Assembly (NCBI RefSeq): GCF_005796205.1
Contig: NZ_VAHN01000005.1
Span: 62,001-126,000 of the forward strand
Direction: 5' to 3'
Source of the DNA: Pseudarthrobacter sp. NamE2
GTDB lineage: Bacteria; Actinomycetota; Actinomycetes; Actinomycetales; Micrococcaceae
Length of the DNA stretch: 64,000 nt
A program made the translations under genes and the position numbers. The notes below the pieces were generated by a model. The model saw nothing but the letters and a program-made list of their open reading frames with translations. It had not been told where the DNA came from and searched no databases. Of the stretch, positions 17,625-25,799 are shown piece by piece. Within the stretch, counting starts at the first letter, position 1. The number at the start of each line of letters is the position of its first letter.

Positions 17625-18716
17625 ATGCGTACCAGGCAGACCAAAGCGTTGAACTTCGACATCCACGGCCGCGTCACGATCAGCGTCGACGCAGAAGCAC
17701 CGGCGGCTCATCAGCTCAAGACCATGTTGGCGTGCTTCGCCACCGACGCCGAACGGCCCGCCCAGATCGTGGTGGATGACCGGCCGGAGCCGATGCCGGA
17801 TGCAGGCCTGCTGGAGCACGATCTTGCGTACACGGAGGCCAGCGTGCGCTTCAACGCCGACCGGGTCCAGGTGGTGAGGGACGCGGACCAGTGGCGTATT
17901 CATGGCCCAGGCGAGCTGTTGACCTCCGTGGTACCTGTCCTCGACGCGGCCATGGTGGAACGGGGCGCCGCAATGATTCATGCCGCAACCATGGCCTACA
18001 AGGGCCACGCCGTGGCACTGCCTGCTGCAGGCGGGACCGGCAAGACGAGCACCGCCGCCAAGCTGATGCGCCGCGAGGGGTGGTCATTCATGGGCGACGA
18101 CTGGGCTTTCCTCGCCGAGGACGCCACCCTGCTGGGCTACGCAAAGCCGATGTTCATTAAGCCGCACCACCGCGCCATCTATCCCCACCTGTTCGAAGGT
18201 GTCCGCAAGCCCCTCGTCCCGTCCCGGCTCTCGCACAGCGTCGGCCGGCTCACCACGGTGGTGCACCCGTACGTCATCCGCTATCCCCGGCTGGCCGATT
18301 TCTCCCGCAAATGGTCGCCGGAGCACCGCATGGTTGACGCATCCGCCGCCTTCCCGGGACGGGCAGTGACCACCTCGGCTCCGCTCGCCGCCGCCGTCTA
18401 CGTCGAACGCTACGAGGGCTCACGCACCCGGATCGTCGAAAAGACGAACGACTGGATGGTCGACCGCATGATCGGCAACTTCCATATCGAGATGGCGGGC
18501 TTCTCTCAGCGCGTTGTGACGGGCCTGGCGGCGACGTCCGTTGTGCCATGGCGCGAGCACTTCGCAGCCAAGGGGCTTGTGCTGGACAAAGCGCTGGACG
18601 GCCGTCCGTGCCACCTGCTCCAGGTTCCCTCCGCATACTCTGCGGACGAGGCGTCGGACGACATTGTCCGGCATCTTGAGGAACTGTTGCCGTCGATCCT
18701 TGACGACCAGGCCTGA
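17625..18716 (+). CDS. HPr kinase/phosphorylase-like P-loop protein
   Basis: A 363-residue soluble protein. The central P-loop PAAGGTGKTSTAAKL (Lys140) followed by FMGDDWAFL (Asp158-Asp159) matches the HprK catalytic layout, in which a Walker A is followed by a DD motif. The N-terminal 120 residues are not the classic HprK N-domain. No ptsH or PTS genes are nearby, so HPr is an unlikely substrate; a lipid carrier, sugar or protein of the glycan pathway is possible. ATG 17625 is chosen because AAGGGG sits 7 bases before it; an in-frame ATG-less extension reaches back to 17553. It lies between glycosyltransferase genes in one run and is likely a regulator or modifying kinase. Confidence 0.68.
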   Translation: MRTRQTKALNFDIHGRVTISVDAEAPAAHQLKTMLACFATDAERPAQIVVDDRPEPMPDAGLLEHDLAYTEASVRFNADRVQVVRDADQWRIHGPGELLTSVVPVLDAAMVERGAAMIHAATMAYKGHAVALPAAGGTGKTSTAAKLMRREGWSFMGDDWAFLAEDATLLGYAKPMFIKPHHRAIYPHLFEGVRKPLVPSRLSHSVGRLTTVVHPYVIRYPRLADFSRKWSPEHRMVDASAAFPGRAVTTSAPLAAAVYVERYEGSRTRIVEKTNDWMVDRMIGNFHIEMAGFSQRVVTGLAATSVVPWREHFAAKGLVLDKALDGRPCHLLQVPSAYSADEASDDIVRHLEELLPSILDDQA

Positions 18717-18729
18717 GGGGTGAGGCACA

Positions 18730-19542
18730 GTGGGTTACAGCCCTGCCAACGTCACCGCCGTCGTTCCGGCCCGTAACGCCGAACACCTGCTCCCGGAGTG
18801 CCTGGATGCCCTGCGCCGGACCGGTGTTGCGGAAATCATCGTGGTGGACGGCTTGTCCACCGACCGTACAGTCGAGATCGCCCGATCCGCCGGTGCGCGG
18901 GTCCTGAGCGATGAGGGACGCGGCCTCCCGTGGGCCAGGACCCTGGGAGTGAAAAACAGCAACACCCCGTGGGTCCTGCTCGTCGACGCCGACGTCGTGT
19001 TCAGCCCCACCGGTGTGGCGGAACTGCTCGCTGAACTGGAGGAAGACGGCTACGACGCCCTCCAGGCCGGTCTCGAGAGCGTCGCCGGGCCGGGTTACTG
19101 GGGACAGGCACTTGCCCATCACCACCGCACCGGCCGGAGCCGCAACTGGTTCGGGCTGGTGGCCACAATCGTGGACCGCGAACTCATGCTGAGCCTGGGC
19201 TTCGACGACTCGTTCAAGTCGGGCGAGGACATCGAGCTGCGCTGGCGGATGCGGAACTCGGGGCTGCGGACAGGTGTGTCGCGGCGGGTGGCCGTCGAAC
19301 ACCGCTTCGCCGCAGATGACTTCGACTTTGCCCTCGACCAGTTCATGATGGACGGCACGGGACTGGGCAAAATGATCCGCAAGCACGGCTGGCGTGGCGC
19401 AAGACTTGCCTTGCTTCCGGCCGCTGCGGCAGTCCGGGGAAGTGCCCTGAGCCTGGTCAAGGGCCAACCCCGCTGGTTGCGTTACTACGCTGCCTTCTGC
19501 TGGTACAACTACGCGGGCGTGGTCAAGGGCATCTCCTCGTGA
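18730..19542 (+). CDS. Glycosyltransferase family 2
   Basis: A 270-residue GT2 enzyme: VTAVVPARNAEHLLPECLDAL at the N-terminus, AEIIVVDGLSTDRT, then VLLVDADVVFSP with the DAD metal-binding motif. GEDIELRWRMRNSG near residue 160 holds the ED-type catalytic base region. The C-terminal part (about 215-260) has hydrophobic, amphipathic helices that may lie on the membrane. Third glycosyltransferase of the run. GTG start at 18730; its 3' end overlaps the flippase gene by 4 bases (GTGA). Confidence 0.83.
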   Translation: MGYSPANVTAVVPARNAEHLLPECLDALRRTGVAEIIVVDGLSTDRTVEIARSAGARVLSDEGRGLPWARTLGVKNSNTPWVLLVDADVVFSPTGVAELLAELEEDGYDALQAGLESVAGPGYWGQALAHHHRTGRSRNWFGLVATIVDRELMLSLGFDDSFKSGEDIELRWRMRNSGLRTGVSRRVAVEHRFAADDFDFALDQFMMDGTGLGKMIRKHGWRGARLALLPAAAAVRGSALSLVKGQPRWLRYYAAFCWYNYAGVVKGISS

Positions 19543-20822
19543 GCATCGTCAGAGGAAAACCCGATGTGGATGGCATGCCCGTCCGCCACTCTCCACTGCG
19601 GAGCTCCTTTGGCCTCATCCTGGCGAAAGGAGCGCAGACGGGCTCGGGTTTCGCCTTCTGGGTAGTGGCCGCACACGCGGCGTCGGACCGAGAGGTCGGG
19701 CTCACCACGGCCGCGGTTTCGGCGGTGTTGATCTGTGCCCAGCTTGCGGTGCTGGGCGCCGGGTCGGCAGTGATCGTTTCGGTGGGGCGGGGGGAACCTC
19801 CGGCGCGGGTGCTGGATGCTGCGATCGCCATCGTGGCGGTAGCCAGTACTGTTCTTGCCCTCGGCTATCTCCTGCTGGAGTTGGTCGTGGCTCCGGTCAC
19901 GGCATCGGTCTCGGTGCTCTTCTGGCTGATGTTTGTCTTTGCCGCCGTCACCGGGACGCTGGGCACCGTACTGGACCAGGCGCTGGTGGCCCTGGGCCGC
20001 GGTGCCACTGCCACCCTGAGGTACACGCTGGGCGGTTTGGTGTCACTCGCGGCTGTGTCATTTGTGGCCTGGCAGTGGCACGGCGCCTCGGCCGACGTGC
20101 TGCTGGCCTGCTGGACCATCGGCAACGCCCTCACGTGCATCGTTGGTCTGGTCCAGTTGAGGAGGCTCGTGGGCTACCGGCCCCGGCCGTCACTGCACCC
20201 GGCGCGCGGACGTCCGCTGCTGGCAGTGGGCATTCCAAACCAGCTCCTCACCCTGACCGAGCGCGCCCCGGGCCTGCTGTTACCGCCCCTGCTTGCGCAC
20301 ATGGTGGCGCCCGAGGCCGCGGCCTACTGGTATCCGGCATGGATGATGGCATGGGCGGCTTACACCGCCCCAATGCTTATGGGCATAGTCCAGTTCTCGG
20401 AGGGTGTCCGCGAGCCTGGCCGCCTCGTGGCCACCACGTGGTCGACCCTTCGGTGGTCGCTCGCCATCGGAGGCCTCGCCGCCGTCGTCCTCATTGTCTT
20501 CGCCCGCCCGCTGCTCCACCTGTTGGGCCACCGTTACGCCGAAGCCTCCACCGGCGCCCTGCGGTGGTTGGCGGCCGGTGTGATTGCTTATGCCGTACTG
20601 CAGGCCTACAACGCCGTGTGCCGCGCGCGCCGCCGCTATGCGGAAGCCATCACGGTGGGCGTGGTCCTCGCAGTCGCCCTCTGCACCGCAGCGCTCTCGG
20701 CCGCCGAAAGGGGTGCCAGTGATATGGCGCTGACGTGGCTGGTTGTGCTCTCAACAGGAGCCCTGGCTGTGGGCATTCGGTTGCTCGCCATCCTCCGGCG
20801 CGTCAAAAAGGAGATGACATGA
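19539..20822 (+). CDS. Polysaccharide flippase, Wzx/MOP-like
   Basis: A 427-residue membrane protein with about twelve hydrophobic segments and few motifs, as expected for MOP-superfamily flippases (Wzx, oligosaccharide flippase), which move lipid-linked repeat units across the membrane. The N-terminal LRSSFGLILAKGAQTGSGF and the C-terminal RYAEASTGALRWLAAGVI region fit this group. It begins with a GTG overlapping the preceding glycosyltransferase and ends in an ATGA overlap with the next gene. The assignment rests on topology and operon context more than on a diagnostic motif. Confidence 0.7.
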   Translation: MSIVRGKPDVDGMPVRHSPLRSSFGLILAKGAQTGSGFAFWVVAAHAASDREVGLTTAAVSAVLICAQLAVLGAGSAVIVSVGRGEPPARVLDAAIAIVAVASTVLALGYLLLELVVAPVTASVSVLFWLMFVFAAVTGTLGTVLDQALVALGRGATATLRYTLGGLVSLAAVSFVAWQWHGASADVLLACWTIGNALTCIVGLVQLRRLVGYRPRPSLHPARGRPLLAVGIPNQLLTLTERAPGLLLPPLLAHMVAPEAAAYWYPAWMMAWAAYTAPMLMGIVQFSEGVREPGRLVATTWSTLRWSLAIGGLAAVVLIVFARPLLHLLGHRYAEASTGALRWLAAGVIAYAVLQAYNAVCRARRRYAEAITVGVVLAVALCTAALSAAERGASDMALTWLVVLSTGALAVGIRLLAILRRVKKEMT

Positions 20823-22597
20823 CCAGTACGCTCGTTCCAACCACCCGCACTGATAAACGGCTGAAGCTACGCGATGTATGGTGCGCCCTTGCCGGCCTTG
20901 CGTCGCTGGTCCTCGCCGTCGGGGCCGCTGCCAGCGTGGTTCTGCCCGTTAACAGCGACCTGGGGCTCGTGGCAGTACTTCCCTACCCGTACTGGGTCGG
21001 GCTACTTCTTCTGAACGTCACCTTCGTTGTGGCGCTGCGGGGCGACGCCACGGGACCCGCGAGCCGGCCGGTGATGATGTGGCTCCTCGCGGTGCAGGTG
21101 CTCGTGCTCTTTGGAGCCGCAGCGTTCGTAACGGATGTTCCGCGCGGTGAGGTCGCATTCCGGCACCTTGGCATCGCAGACGCCCTCGGGGGCACGGGGG
21201 CAGTGGATCCGAACATCGACGCCTACTTCAACTGGCCCGGCTTCTTTGCCCTCCTGGCGACGGTGCTCCAGGCAACCGGCCTCGATCCCCTGACCGTTGC
21301 CCTTTGGGCACCTGTGTTCAACGTGGGTCTGTGGCTCGTAGCTGTGGCAGTGCTGATGCGCTACCTGACGCAGGACCCGCGACGACGCTGGCTCGTGTTG
21401 TGGATATTCTGCCTCGGAAACTGGCAGGACCAGGACTACCTGTCCCCCCAGGCCTTCGGCTTCTTCCTGTACCTCGTTGTGGCCGTGCTGTTGATCGGTC
21501 CGTTGGCTGCGCGGCCTTCGAGGTTCCGGGGATTCCGGCCATCGGATCTTGCGGCGTGGTGGCGGGAGCGCTCGCCTTCGGAACACCGGCCAGGGTTCCG
21601 CGTGGGCGCCCTCGCGGCAGTAATCCTGCTCGTCACGGTGATCTGCGCCAGCCACCAGCTGACGCCATTCATGTTGCTCATCACCATTACCGTGCTCACC
21701 CTCAGCGGACGGGTGTGGCCCGGCCGGCTGCCCCTGATCACCGCTATTTTGCTGGTACTTTGGCTGGTCTATCCCGCGAGCACGTACCTTATCGGGCACC
21801 CGCCGATGGAGGACGCAGGACTGTCGGCCGCAGTCGAGTCGAACGTCGCTGAGCGCGTGAGCGGAACCCCCGGGCACGTCTTTGTGGTACAGGTCCGGGT
21901 AGTGCTCACAGTCCTGCTGTGGCTCCTCGCCCTTGCGGGTGCCGTGCGGGACTGGCGCAGGAGGCGGCTCGACATCCGGGTAGTCCTCTTCGCCGTCAGC
22001 CCGATGCTGCTCTTCCCGTCGCAAATGTACGGAGGGGAGATGCTCATCCGCGTGTCGCTGTTCGCACTGCCTTTCATCGCGCTGCTCGCGTCTTCAGCCT
22101 TGCTTCCCAAACAGTGCAGCACCCGCCCCTCCTTCAAGACCGCAGGGGCCCTGGTGCTTATCTTTTGCCTGCTGGCTGCGATGACGGTGACGGGCCGGTT
22201 CGGGAACGCGCGGTATGACGTCTTCACGGACAATGAGATGGCAGCTATTGCCGCCGCGGAAAGCATGGCGCCACCTGGAGCGGCAATCCTCTCGGCTGCC
22301 CACCCGACGCCCTGGCGCACTGGGACTTACCTTGAGCACCAGCACCGGGCGATCGAAGACCTGTGCCGGCAGGACCTCACCGCGGCAACCTGCGGCCCGA
22401 CCTTCTACAACTACGCACGAAATAACCCTGCGGGCGGGTTTGTAGTGCTCATGCGTTCAACAGAGGCAAGCCTGGTGCTCCAGGGTGACAGCACCACCAA
22501 CAACATGCAGGAGATGGAACAGTGGTTCAAAGCCCAGGACGGCGTGGAACTGGTCTTGAGCAACGCCGACGCACGCGTATACCGGGTAGTGCCATGA
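20819..22597 (+). CDS. Large multi-pass membrane protein, candidate glycan polymerase or GT-C glycosyltransferase
   Basis: A 592-residue membrane protein with roughly thirteen membrane segments and a 120-residue extracytoplasmic C-terminal domain (after about residue 470, containing TDNEMAAIAAAESMAPPGAAILSA-type sequence). Loops include VDPNIDAYFNWPGFF and GNWQDQDYLSPQAFG; the latter, acidic and aromatic, could be the catalytic outer loop. Topology is consistent with a Wzy-type polymerase or a GT-C enzyme that uses lipid-linked sugars. No family motif decides between them. ATG 20819 follows AAGGAG and overlaps the flippase stop by 4 bases. Confidence 0.62.
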   Translation: MTSTLVPTTRTDKRLKLRDVWCALAGLASLVLAVGAAASVVLPVNSDLGLVAVLPYPYWVGLLLLNVTFVVALRGDATGPASRPVMMWLLAVQVLVLFGAAAFVTDVPRGEVAFRHLGIADALGGTGAVDPNIDAYFNWPGFFALLATVLQATGLDPLTVALWAPVFNVGLWLVAVAVLMRYLTQDPRRRWLVLWIFCLGNWQDQDYLSPQAFGFFLYLVVAVLLIGPLAARPSRFRGFRPSDLAAWWRERSPSEHRPGFRVGALAAVILLVTVICASHQLTPFMLLITITVLTLSGRVWPGRLPLITAILLVLWLVYPASTYLIGHPPMEDAGLSAAVESNVAERVSGTPGHVFVVQVRVVLTVLLWLLALAGAVRDWRRRRLDIRVVLFAVSPMLLFPSQMYGGEMLIRVSLFALPFIALLASSALLPKQCSTRPSFKTAGALVLIFCLLAAMTVTGRFGNARYDVFTDNEMAAIAAAESMAPPGAAILSAAHPTPWRTGTYLEHQHRAIEDLCRQDLTAATCGPTFYNYARNNPAGGFVVLMRSTEASLVLQGDSTTNNMQEMEQWFKAQDGVELVLSNADARVYRVVP

Positions 22598-22953
22598 GCG
22601 GCGCTCTCAAAAGCCAGACCCTGGCGATCGGGCTCGCTGCCGTTGCACTGTCGCTGGTGACAATTGCCGGGCTGCCCGCGCCGCTGCAGGCCGTTGCCGC
22701 ACTGGGGGTCCTCATCCTGCTCCCGGGCGTGGCGCTGGCCCGGCTCCTGCCGGTGACCGACCCCGCACCCGCAGCGCTGCTGGCCTTGGCGCTCGGCCTC
22801 GCAACACTCACGGCGGTGTCGCTGGGAATGTTCTACCTGGCGGTGTGGTCCTGGCAGGCATGTGTCCTGGCCATGGGCCTGATCACAGTCCTCGCCTGTG
22901 TGGCGCGTGCCTGGCAGGATACGGCACGGACACGAAAGGAGGTTGCACAATGA
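22594..22953 (+). CDS. Small membrane protein of the glycan operon
   Basis: A 119-residue protein with about four hydrophobic segments (residues 8-28, 31-50, 62-80 and 85-105) and a short cytoplasmic tail, DTARTRKEVAQ. I recognise no family. It is translationally coupled on both sides (ATGA overlaps with the polymerase-like gene and the next small gene), which suggests that it works with the neighbouring membrane proteins, for example as an accessory subunit of export or polymerisation. Confidence 0.65.
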   Translation: MSGALKSQTLAIGLAAVALSLVTIAGLPAPLQAVAALGVLILLPGVALARLLPVTDPAPAALLALALGLATLTAVSLGMFYLAVWSWQACVLAMGLITVLACVARAWQDTARTRKEVAQ

Positions 22954-23153
22954 TCGAGTTGGCAGGACTGATCGCAGCTGGCATCCTGTTCTTCACCCTT
23001 GTTGCCCTCGAGGTCCAGTTTGTGGGACAGGACAGCACGCAGCCCGCACGCCCACGGCTCCTGGGTCTCACAATCAACCGCAAAGTTGTCGTCGTCCTGT
23101 GGGCAGTGTTCCTGCTCCTCTTCGTTCCACGCCTGCTGGATCTGCTCCTGTGA
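22950..23153 (+). CDS. Very small membrane protein of the glycan operon
   Basis: A 67-residue protein with two hydrophobic segments, IELAGLIAAGILFFTLVALE (residues 2-21) and VVVVLWAVFLLLFVPRLLDL (46-65), joined by a basic loop. AAAGGAGG lies 6 to 13 bases before ATG 22950, a strong ribosome binding site, and both ends overlap neighbouring genes by 4 bases. No family recognised. The good ribosome binding site and coupling argue that it is real despite its size. Confidence 0.65.
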   Translation: MIELAGLIAAGILFFTLVALEVQFVGQDSTQPARPRLLGLTINRKVVVVLWAVFLLLFVPRLLDLLL

Positions 23154-24202
23154 GCCCCGCAGTGCAGTGGTGGCTTGTCAGCGACCTCCACCTGGACAAC
23201 TCAGACGAGGACCCCAGGTCCCCGGGCAAAGTCCTTCCCGGTTTCCTGCAGCGGAACGTGCCCGCCGCTTCCGGTCCCGGGCAGCACGTCGTCTTTGTCG
23301 GAGACTCTTTCGAACTCGCCGGGCTGGGCGAGGATGAGAGCCTGGCCCGGCTGGAGTCCATTCTCAATTTCCATCAGGAGGCGCTCCGGGCACTGAGGGA
23401 GTGTACGGCACGCGGCGTCCAGCTCCACTTCATGTGCGGCAACCACGACGTGGAGCTGGCACGCCCCTCCGTGGCGGACCGCCTGTCGGTGTCGCTGTCA
23501 CCGGCCGACCCCGGCCGGGTCAGGGTGCACCCCTGGTTCCTGCACGTCCCCGGTGTGCTCGTGGCCGAACACGGGCATCAGCACCACGCGCTGCACCGGA
23601 TACCCGAGGTGCTCCGCACCGCCGTCAACGGCACTGACGAGCTGGGCCTCGCGCCGCTTGCCGCCTGGCATGCCCACGCAACCAAGCCGGCCCTGAGCCG
23701 TGCCGGAGCCCTTGCCCGGGCGTGCCTTCTATCCGAGCAGGCCGAGCGCCGTATCCGGGGACTCGCGTACGACGAGTTGCTGCAACTGGAGTCCGAGCGG
23801 CTCGGGCTTGACGGGGAGGCAGTCCGGGACCTCGCGCGCCTGTCCCGGTTCCGGACCGTCTCGGCGCTCCCTGTTGCCGCGACCCGTATGGCGCTGGCGG
23901 CGGCAGGCCGCAGCATCGCCAGGGAACATGCGCCGGCTGCAGCTGGCCGGGTCGCAAGGACACTGCAGTCGCATGGTGTGGCAGTGCCCTGGTATATCTC
24001 GGCCCACACCCACCGCGCCCTCGAATCGCCCCTTGAGGACTGCCCCACCCGGTACATCAACACCGGTACGTGGAGCTCGGACGTGCGCGGCCACGGGCCC
24101 GACCAGGCGGACCAGCGGGCGTTCCCGTATGCCCTGGTGGAGGTCGCGGAGGACGGCAGCATCAGTGGCGGTCTGCGGTACTGGCGGCCGGACGCGTGGT
24201 GA
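23150..24202 (+). CDS. Metallophosphoesterase
   Basis: A 350-residue calcineurin-like phosphoesterase. The metal-binding blocks are visible in order: WLVSDLHLDN (Asp12, His14), VFVGDSFELAG (the usual GDxxD reads GDSFE), MCGNHDVEL, AEHGHQHH and SAHTHRALES, ending with INTGTWSSD. A helical insert of about 120 residues separates the GHQHH and HTHR blocks. Last gene of the polysaccharide run, starting with GTG in a 4-base overlap. It may dephosphorylate a lipid carrier, nucleotide sugar or the product of the kinase-like protein in the same operon; the substrate is not shown by sequence. Confidence 0.8.
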   Translation: MSPAVQWWLVSDLHLDNSDEDPRSPGKVLPGFLQRNVPAASGPGQHVVFVGDSFELAGLGEDESLARLESILNFHQEALRALRECTARGVQLHFMCGNHDVELARPSVADRLSVSLSPADPGRVRVHPWFLHVPGVLVAEHGHQHHALHRIPEVLRTAVNGTDELGLAPLAAWHAHATKPALSRAGALARACLLSEQAERRIRGLAYDELLQLESERLGLDGEAVRDLARLSRFRTVSALPVAATRMALAAAGRSIAREHAPAAAGRVARTLQSHGVAVPWYISAHTHRALESPLEDCPTRYINTGTWSSDVRGHGPDQADQRAFPYALVEVAEDGSISGGLRYWRPDAW

Positions 24203-24408
24203 ACCTATAGCCTCCCGCGGTGCCACCGGAGCTGCCGCCGGGAGGTTTTCCACATAGCCGCGCGTGGGCACATGCCCGTCCCGAATAGCCGCTAGGCTCA
24301 AAGTCAAGCACAAATCGCCTAACCGGCCCAAATGCACTAAGATATTGAAGTCTGTGCTGCGTCCTGCCTCCATTCCGGCGGCGGGGCTTTGCACAGCATC
24401 GCAAATGA

Positions 24409-24453
24409 ACCTCCTGTTACGGAAAGACCGTAACCGCTTAGCCCAAAGGAGGT
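24409..24453 (+). promoter_or_regulatory. Candidate leader RNA controlling rpsF translation
   Basis: GTTACGG (24416-24422) and CCGTAAC (24428-24434) form a perfect 7-bp stem with loop AAAGA. Directly before it, ACCTCCT (24409-24415) is complementary to AGGAGGT (24447-24453), the rpsF ribosome binding site, so a longer helix could hide that site. Leaders bound by the S6:S18 complex are known before rpsF in many bacteria; whether this is that motif or a local structure is inferred from position and pairing. Confidence 0.5.
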
Positions 24454-24463
24454 GGGTTCACAT

Positions 24464-24769
24464 ATGCGTCCTTACGAATTGATGGTAATCATCGACCCCG
24501 AGGTCGAAGAGCGTACCGTTGAGCCGTCGCTTCAGAAGTTCCTGAACGTCATCACCAACGATGGTGGAACCATCGAAAAGGTTGACATCTGGGGCCGTCG
24601 CCGTCTGGCTTACGACATCAAGAAGAAGTCCGAAGGTATCTACGCCGTGGTTAACTTCACCGCCACGCCGGACACCGCCAAGGAACTTGACCGCCAGCTG
24701 TCTCTGAACGAGACCATCATGCGCACCAAGATCATCCGCCCCGAAGAGCAGAAGGTTGTTGCTGAGTAA
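24464..24769 (+). CDS. rpsF: 30S ribosomal protein S6
   Basis: A 101-residue S6 protein, a small-subunit component that binds 16S rRNA with S18. The start [17 protein letters not shown] and the central [23 protein letters not shown] are diagnostic. ATG 24464 has AAAGGAGGT about 10 bases upstream; the frame extends back to 24452 but MGSH would be spurious. First gene of the rpsF-ssb-rpsR-rplI cluster, a conserved bacterial order. A pairing RNA leader precedes it. Confidence 0.97.
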   Translation: MRPYELMVIIDPEVEERTVEPSLQKFLNVITNDGGTIEKVDIWGRRRLAYDIKKKSEGIYAVVNFTATPDTAKELDRQLSLNETIMRTKIIRPEEQKVVAE

Positions 24770-24846
24770 TCTCGGCGCCGAACTTCAATCTTTACCCCGC
24801 AGGAAACGCACTCTTCACCCATAAGGCTCGAACAAGGAGGCAGTAG

Positions 24847-25416
24847 ATGGCAGGCGAAACCACCATTACGGTCATCGGTAACCTCACCAATGACCCGGAA
24901 TTGCGGTTCACACCGTCCGGTTCGGCAGTAGCGAACTTCACCATCGCTTCCACTCCGCGCACCTTTGACCGACAGTCCAACGAGTGGAAGGACGGGGAAA
25001 CCCTGTTCCTCCGCGCTGCAGTCTGGCGTGAAGCTGCCGAGAACGTCGCGGAATCCCTGACCAAGGGCACACGCGTCATCGTGACCGGCCGGTTGAAGAG
25101 CCGTTCCTACGAAACCAAAGAAGGCGAAAAGCGCACTGTCATTGAGCTTGAGGTCGAAGAAATCGGCCCCAGCCTGCGCTACGCCAATGCCAAGGTAAAC
25201 CGCACCCAGCGCTCAGGCGGACAGGGCGGTTTTGGCGGCGGCAACAGCGGCGGTGGCTTCGGAGGCGGCAACCCTGGCGGAAACCAGGGCGGCAACTCCG
25301 GTGGGGGCTGGGGCGGCGGCAACCAGCAGGCTGCACAGGACGATCCCTGGGCTACGCCCGGCGTCTCCAGCGCAGGCGGCTGGGGCAACGGCCCCGATTC
25401 CGAACCTCCCTTCTAA
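24847..25416 (+). CDS. ssb: Single-stranded DNA-binding protein
   Basis: A 189-residue SSB that coats single-stranded DNA in replication and repair. Residues 1-110 form the OB fold, starting [20 protein letters not shown] and including ATPRTFDR-like [16 protein letters not shown] and the [12 protein letters not shown] strand. Residues 118-165 form a Gly/Gln/Asn-rich flexible linker, and the acidic tip DSEPPF is the protein-interaction tail. Located between rpsF and rpsR, the usual place. AAGGAGG precedes ATG 24847. Confidence 0.97.
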   Translation: MAGETTITVIGNLTNDPELRFTPSGSAVANFTIASTPRTFDRQSNEWKDGETLFLRAAVWREAAENVAESLTKGTRVIVTGRLKSRSYETKEGEKRTVIELEVEEIGPSLRYANAKVNRTQRSGGQGGFGGGNSGGGFGGGNPGGNQGGNSGGGWGGGNQQAAQDDPWATPGVSSAGGWGNGPDSEPPF

Positions 25417-25500
25417 CAACCAATAACGGCCCGACGCCGGGACCGCAGCAGGCGCCTTACGGCACCTGGGCGGCTGCCGCCGTCGGACCACCACCATCCC

Positions 25501-25516
25501 GTGGATCACAATCCAC
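25501..25516 (+). promoter_or_regulatory. Short hairpin before rpsR
   Basis: GTGGAT (25501-25506), loop CACA and ATCCAC (25511-25516) form a perfect 6-bp stem 26 bases before the rpsR start. It could influence rpsR translation or mRNA processing; no further support is visible. Confidence 0.35.
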
Positions 25517-25542
25517 GGGCTCCAAAGAATAGGAGCTCCACG

Positions 25543-25782
25543 ATGGCTAAGGCTGAACTCCGTAAGCCCAAACCAAAGTCCAACCCCTTGAAGGCCGCTG
25601 ACATCACTGTCATCGACTACAAGGACGTAGCATTGCTGCGCAAGTTCATCTCCGACCGCGGCAAGATCCGCGCCCGTCGCGTCACCGGCGTCACGGTCCA
25701 GGAACAGCGCAAGATCGCCCAGGCAATCAAGAACGCCCGCGAAGTTGCTCTGCTGCCTTACTCCGGCGCTGGCCGCGGCTAA
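25543..25782 (+). CDS. rpsR: 30S ribosomal protein S18, cysteine-free form
   Basis: A 79-residue S18 protein, partner of S6 on the small subunit. The core [27 protein letters not shown]-type sequence is diagnostic, as is the end [10 protein letters not shown]. The N-terminal part [14 protein letters not shown] lacks the cysteines found in zinc-binding S18 proteins, so this is the zinc-free form. ATAGGAG lies 9 bases before ATG 25543; the longer frame from 25501 is not used. Seventeen bases separate it from rplI. Confidence 0.96.
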   Translation: MAKAELRKPKPKSNPLKAADITVIDYKDVALLRKFISDRGKIRARRVTGVTVQEQRKIAQAIKNAREVALLPYSGAGRG

Positions 25783-25799
25783 GGAAGGGATTAACTAAC

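Noticed and set aside
25205-25330. Glycine-codon repeat in ssb as a possible tandem repeat locus.
   Set aside because: The GGCGGC-rich stretch is the normal flexible linker of actinobacterial SSB.
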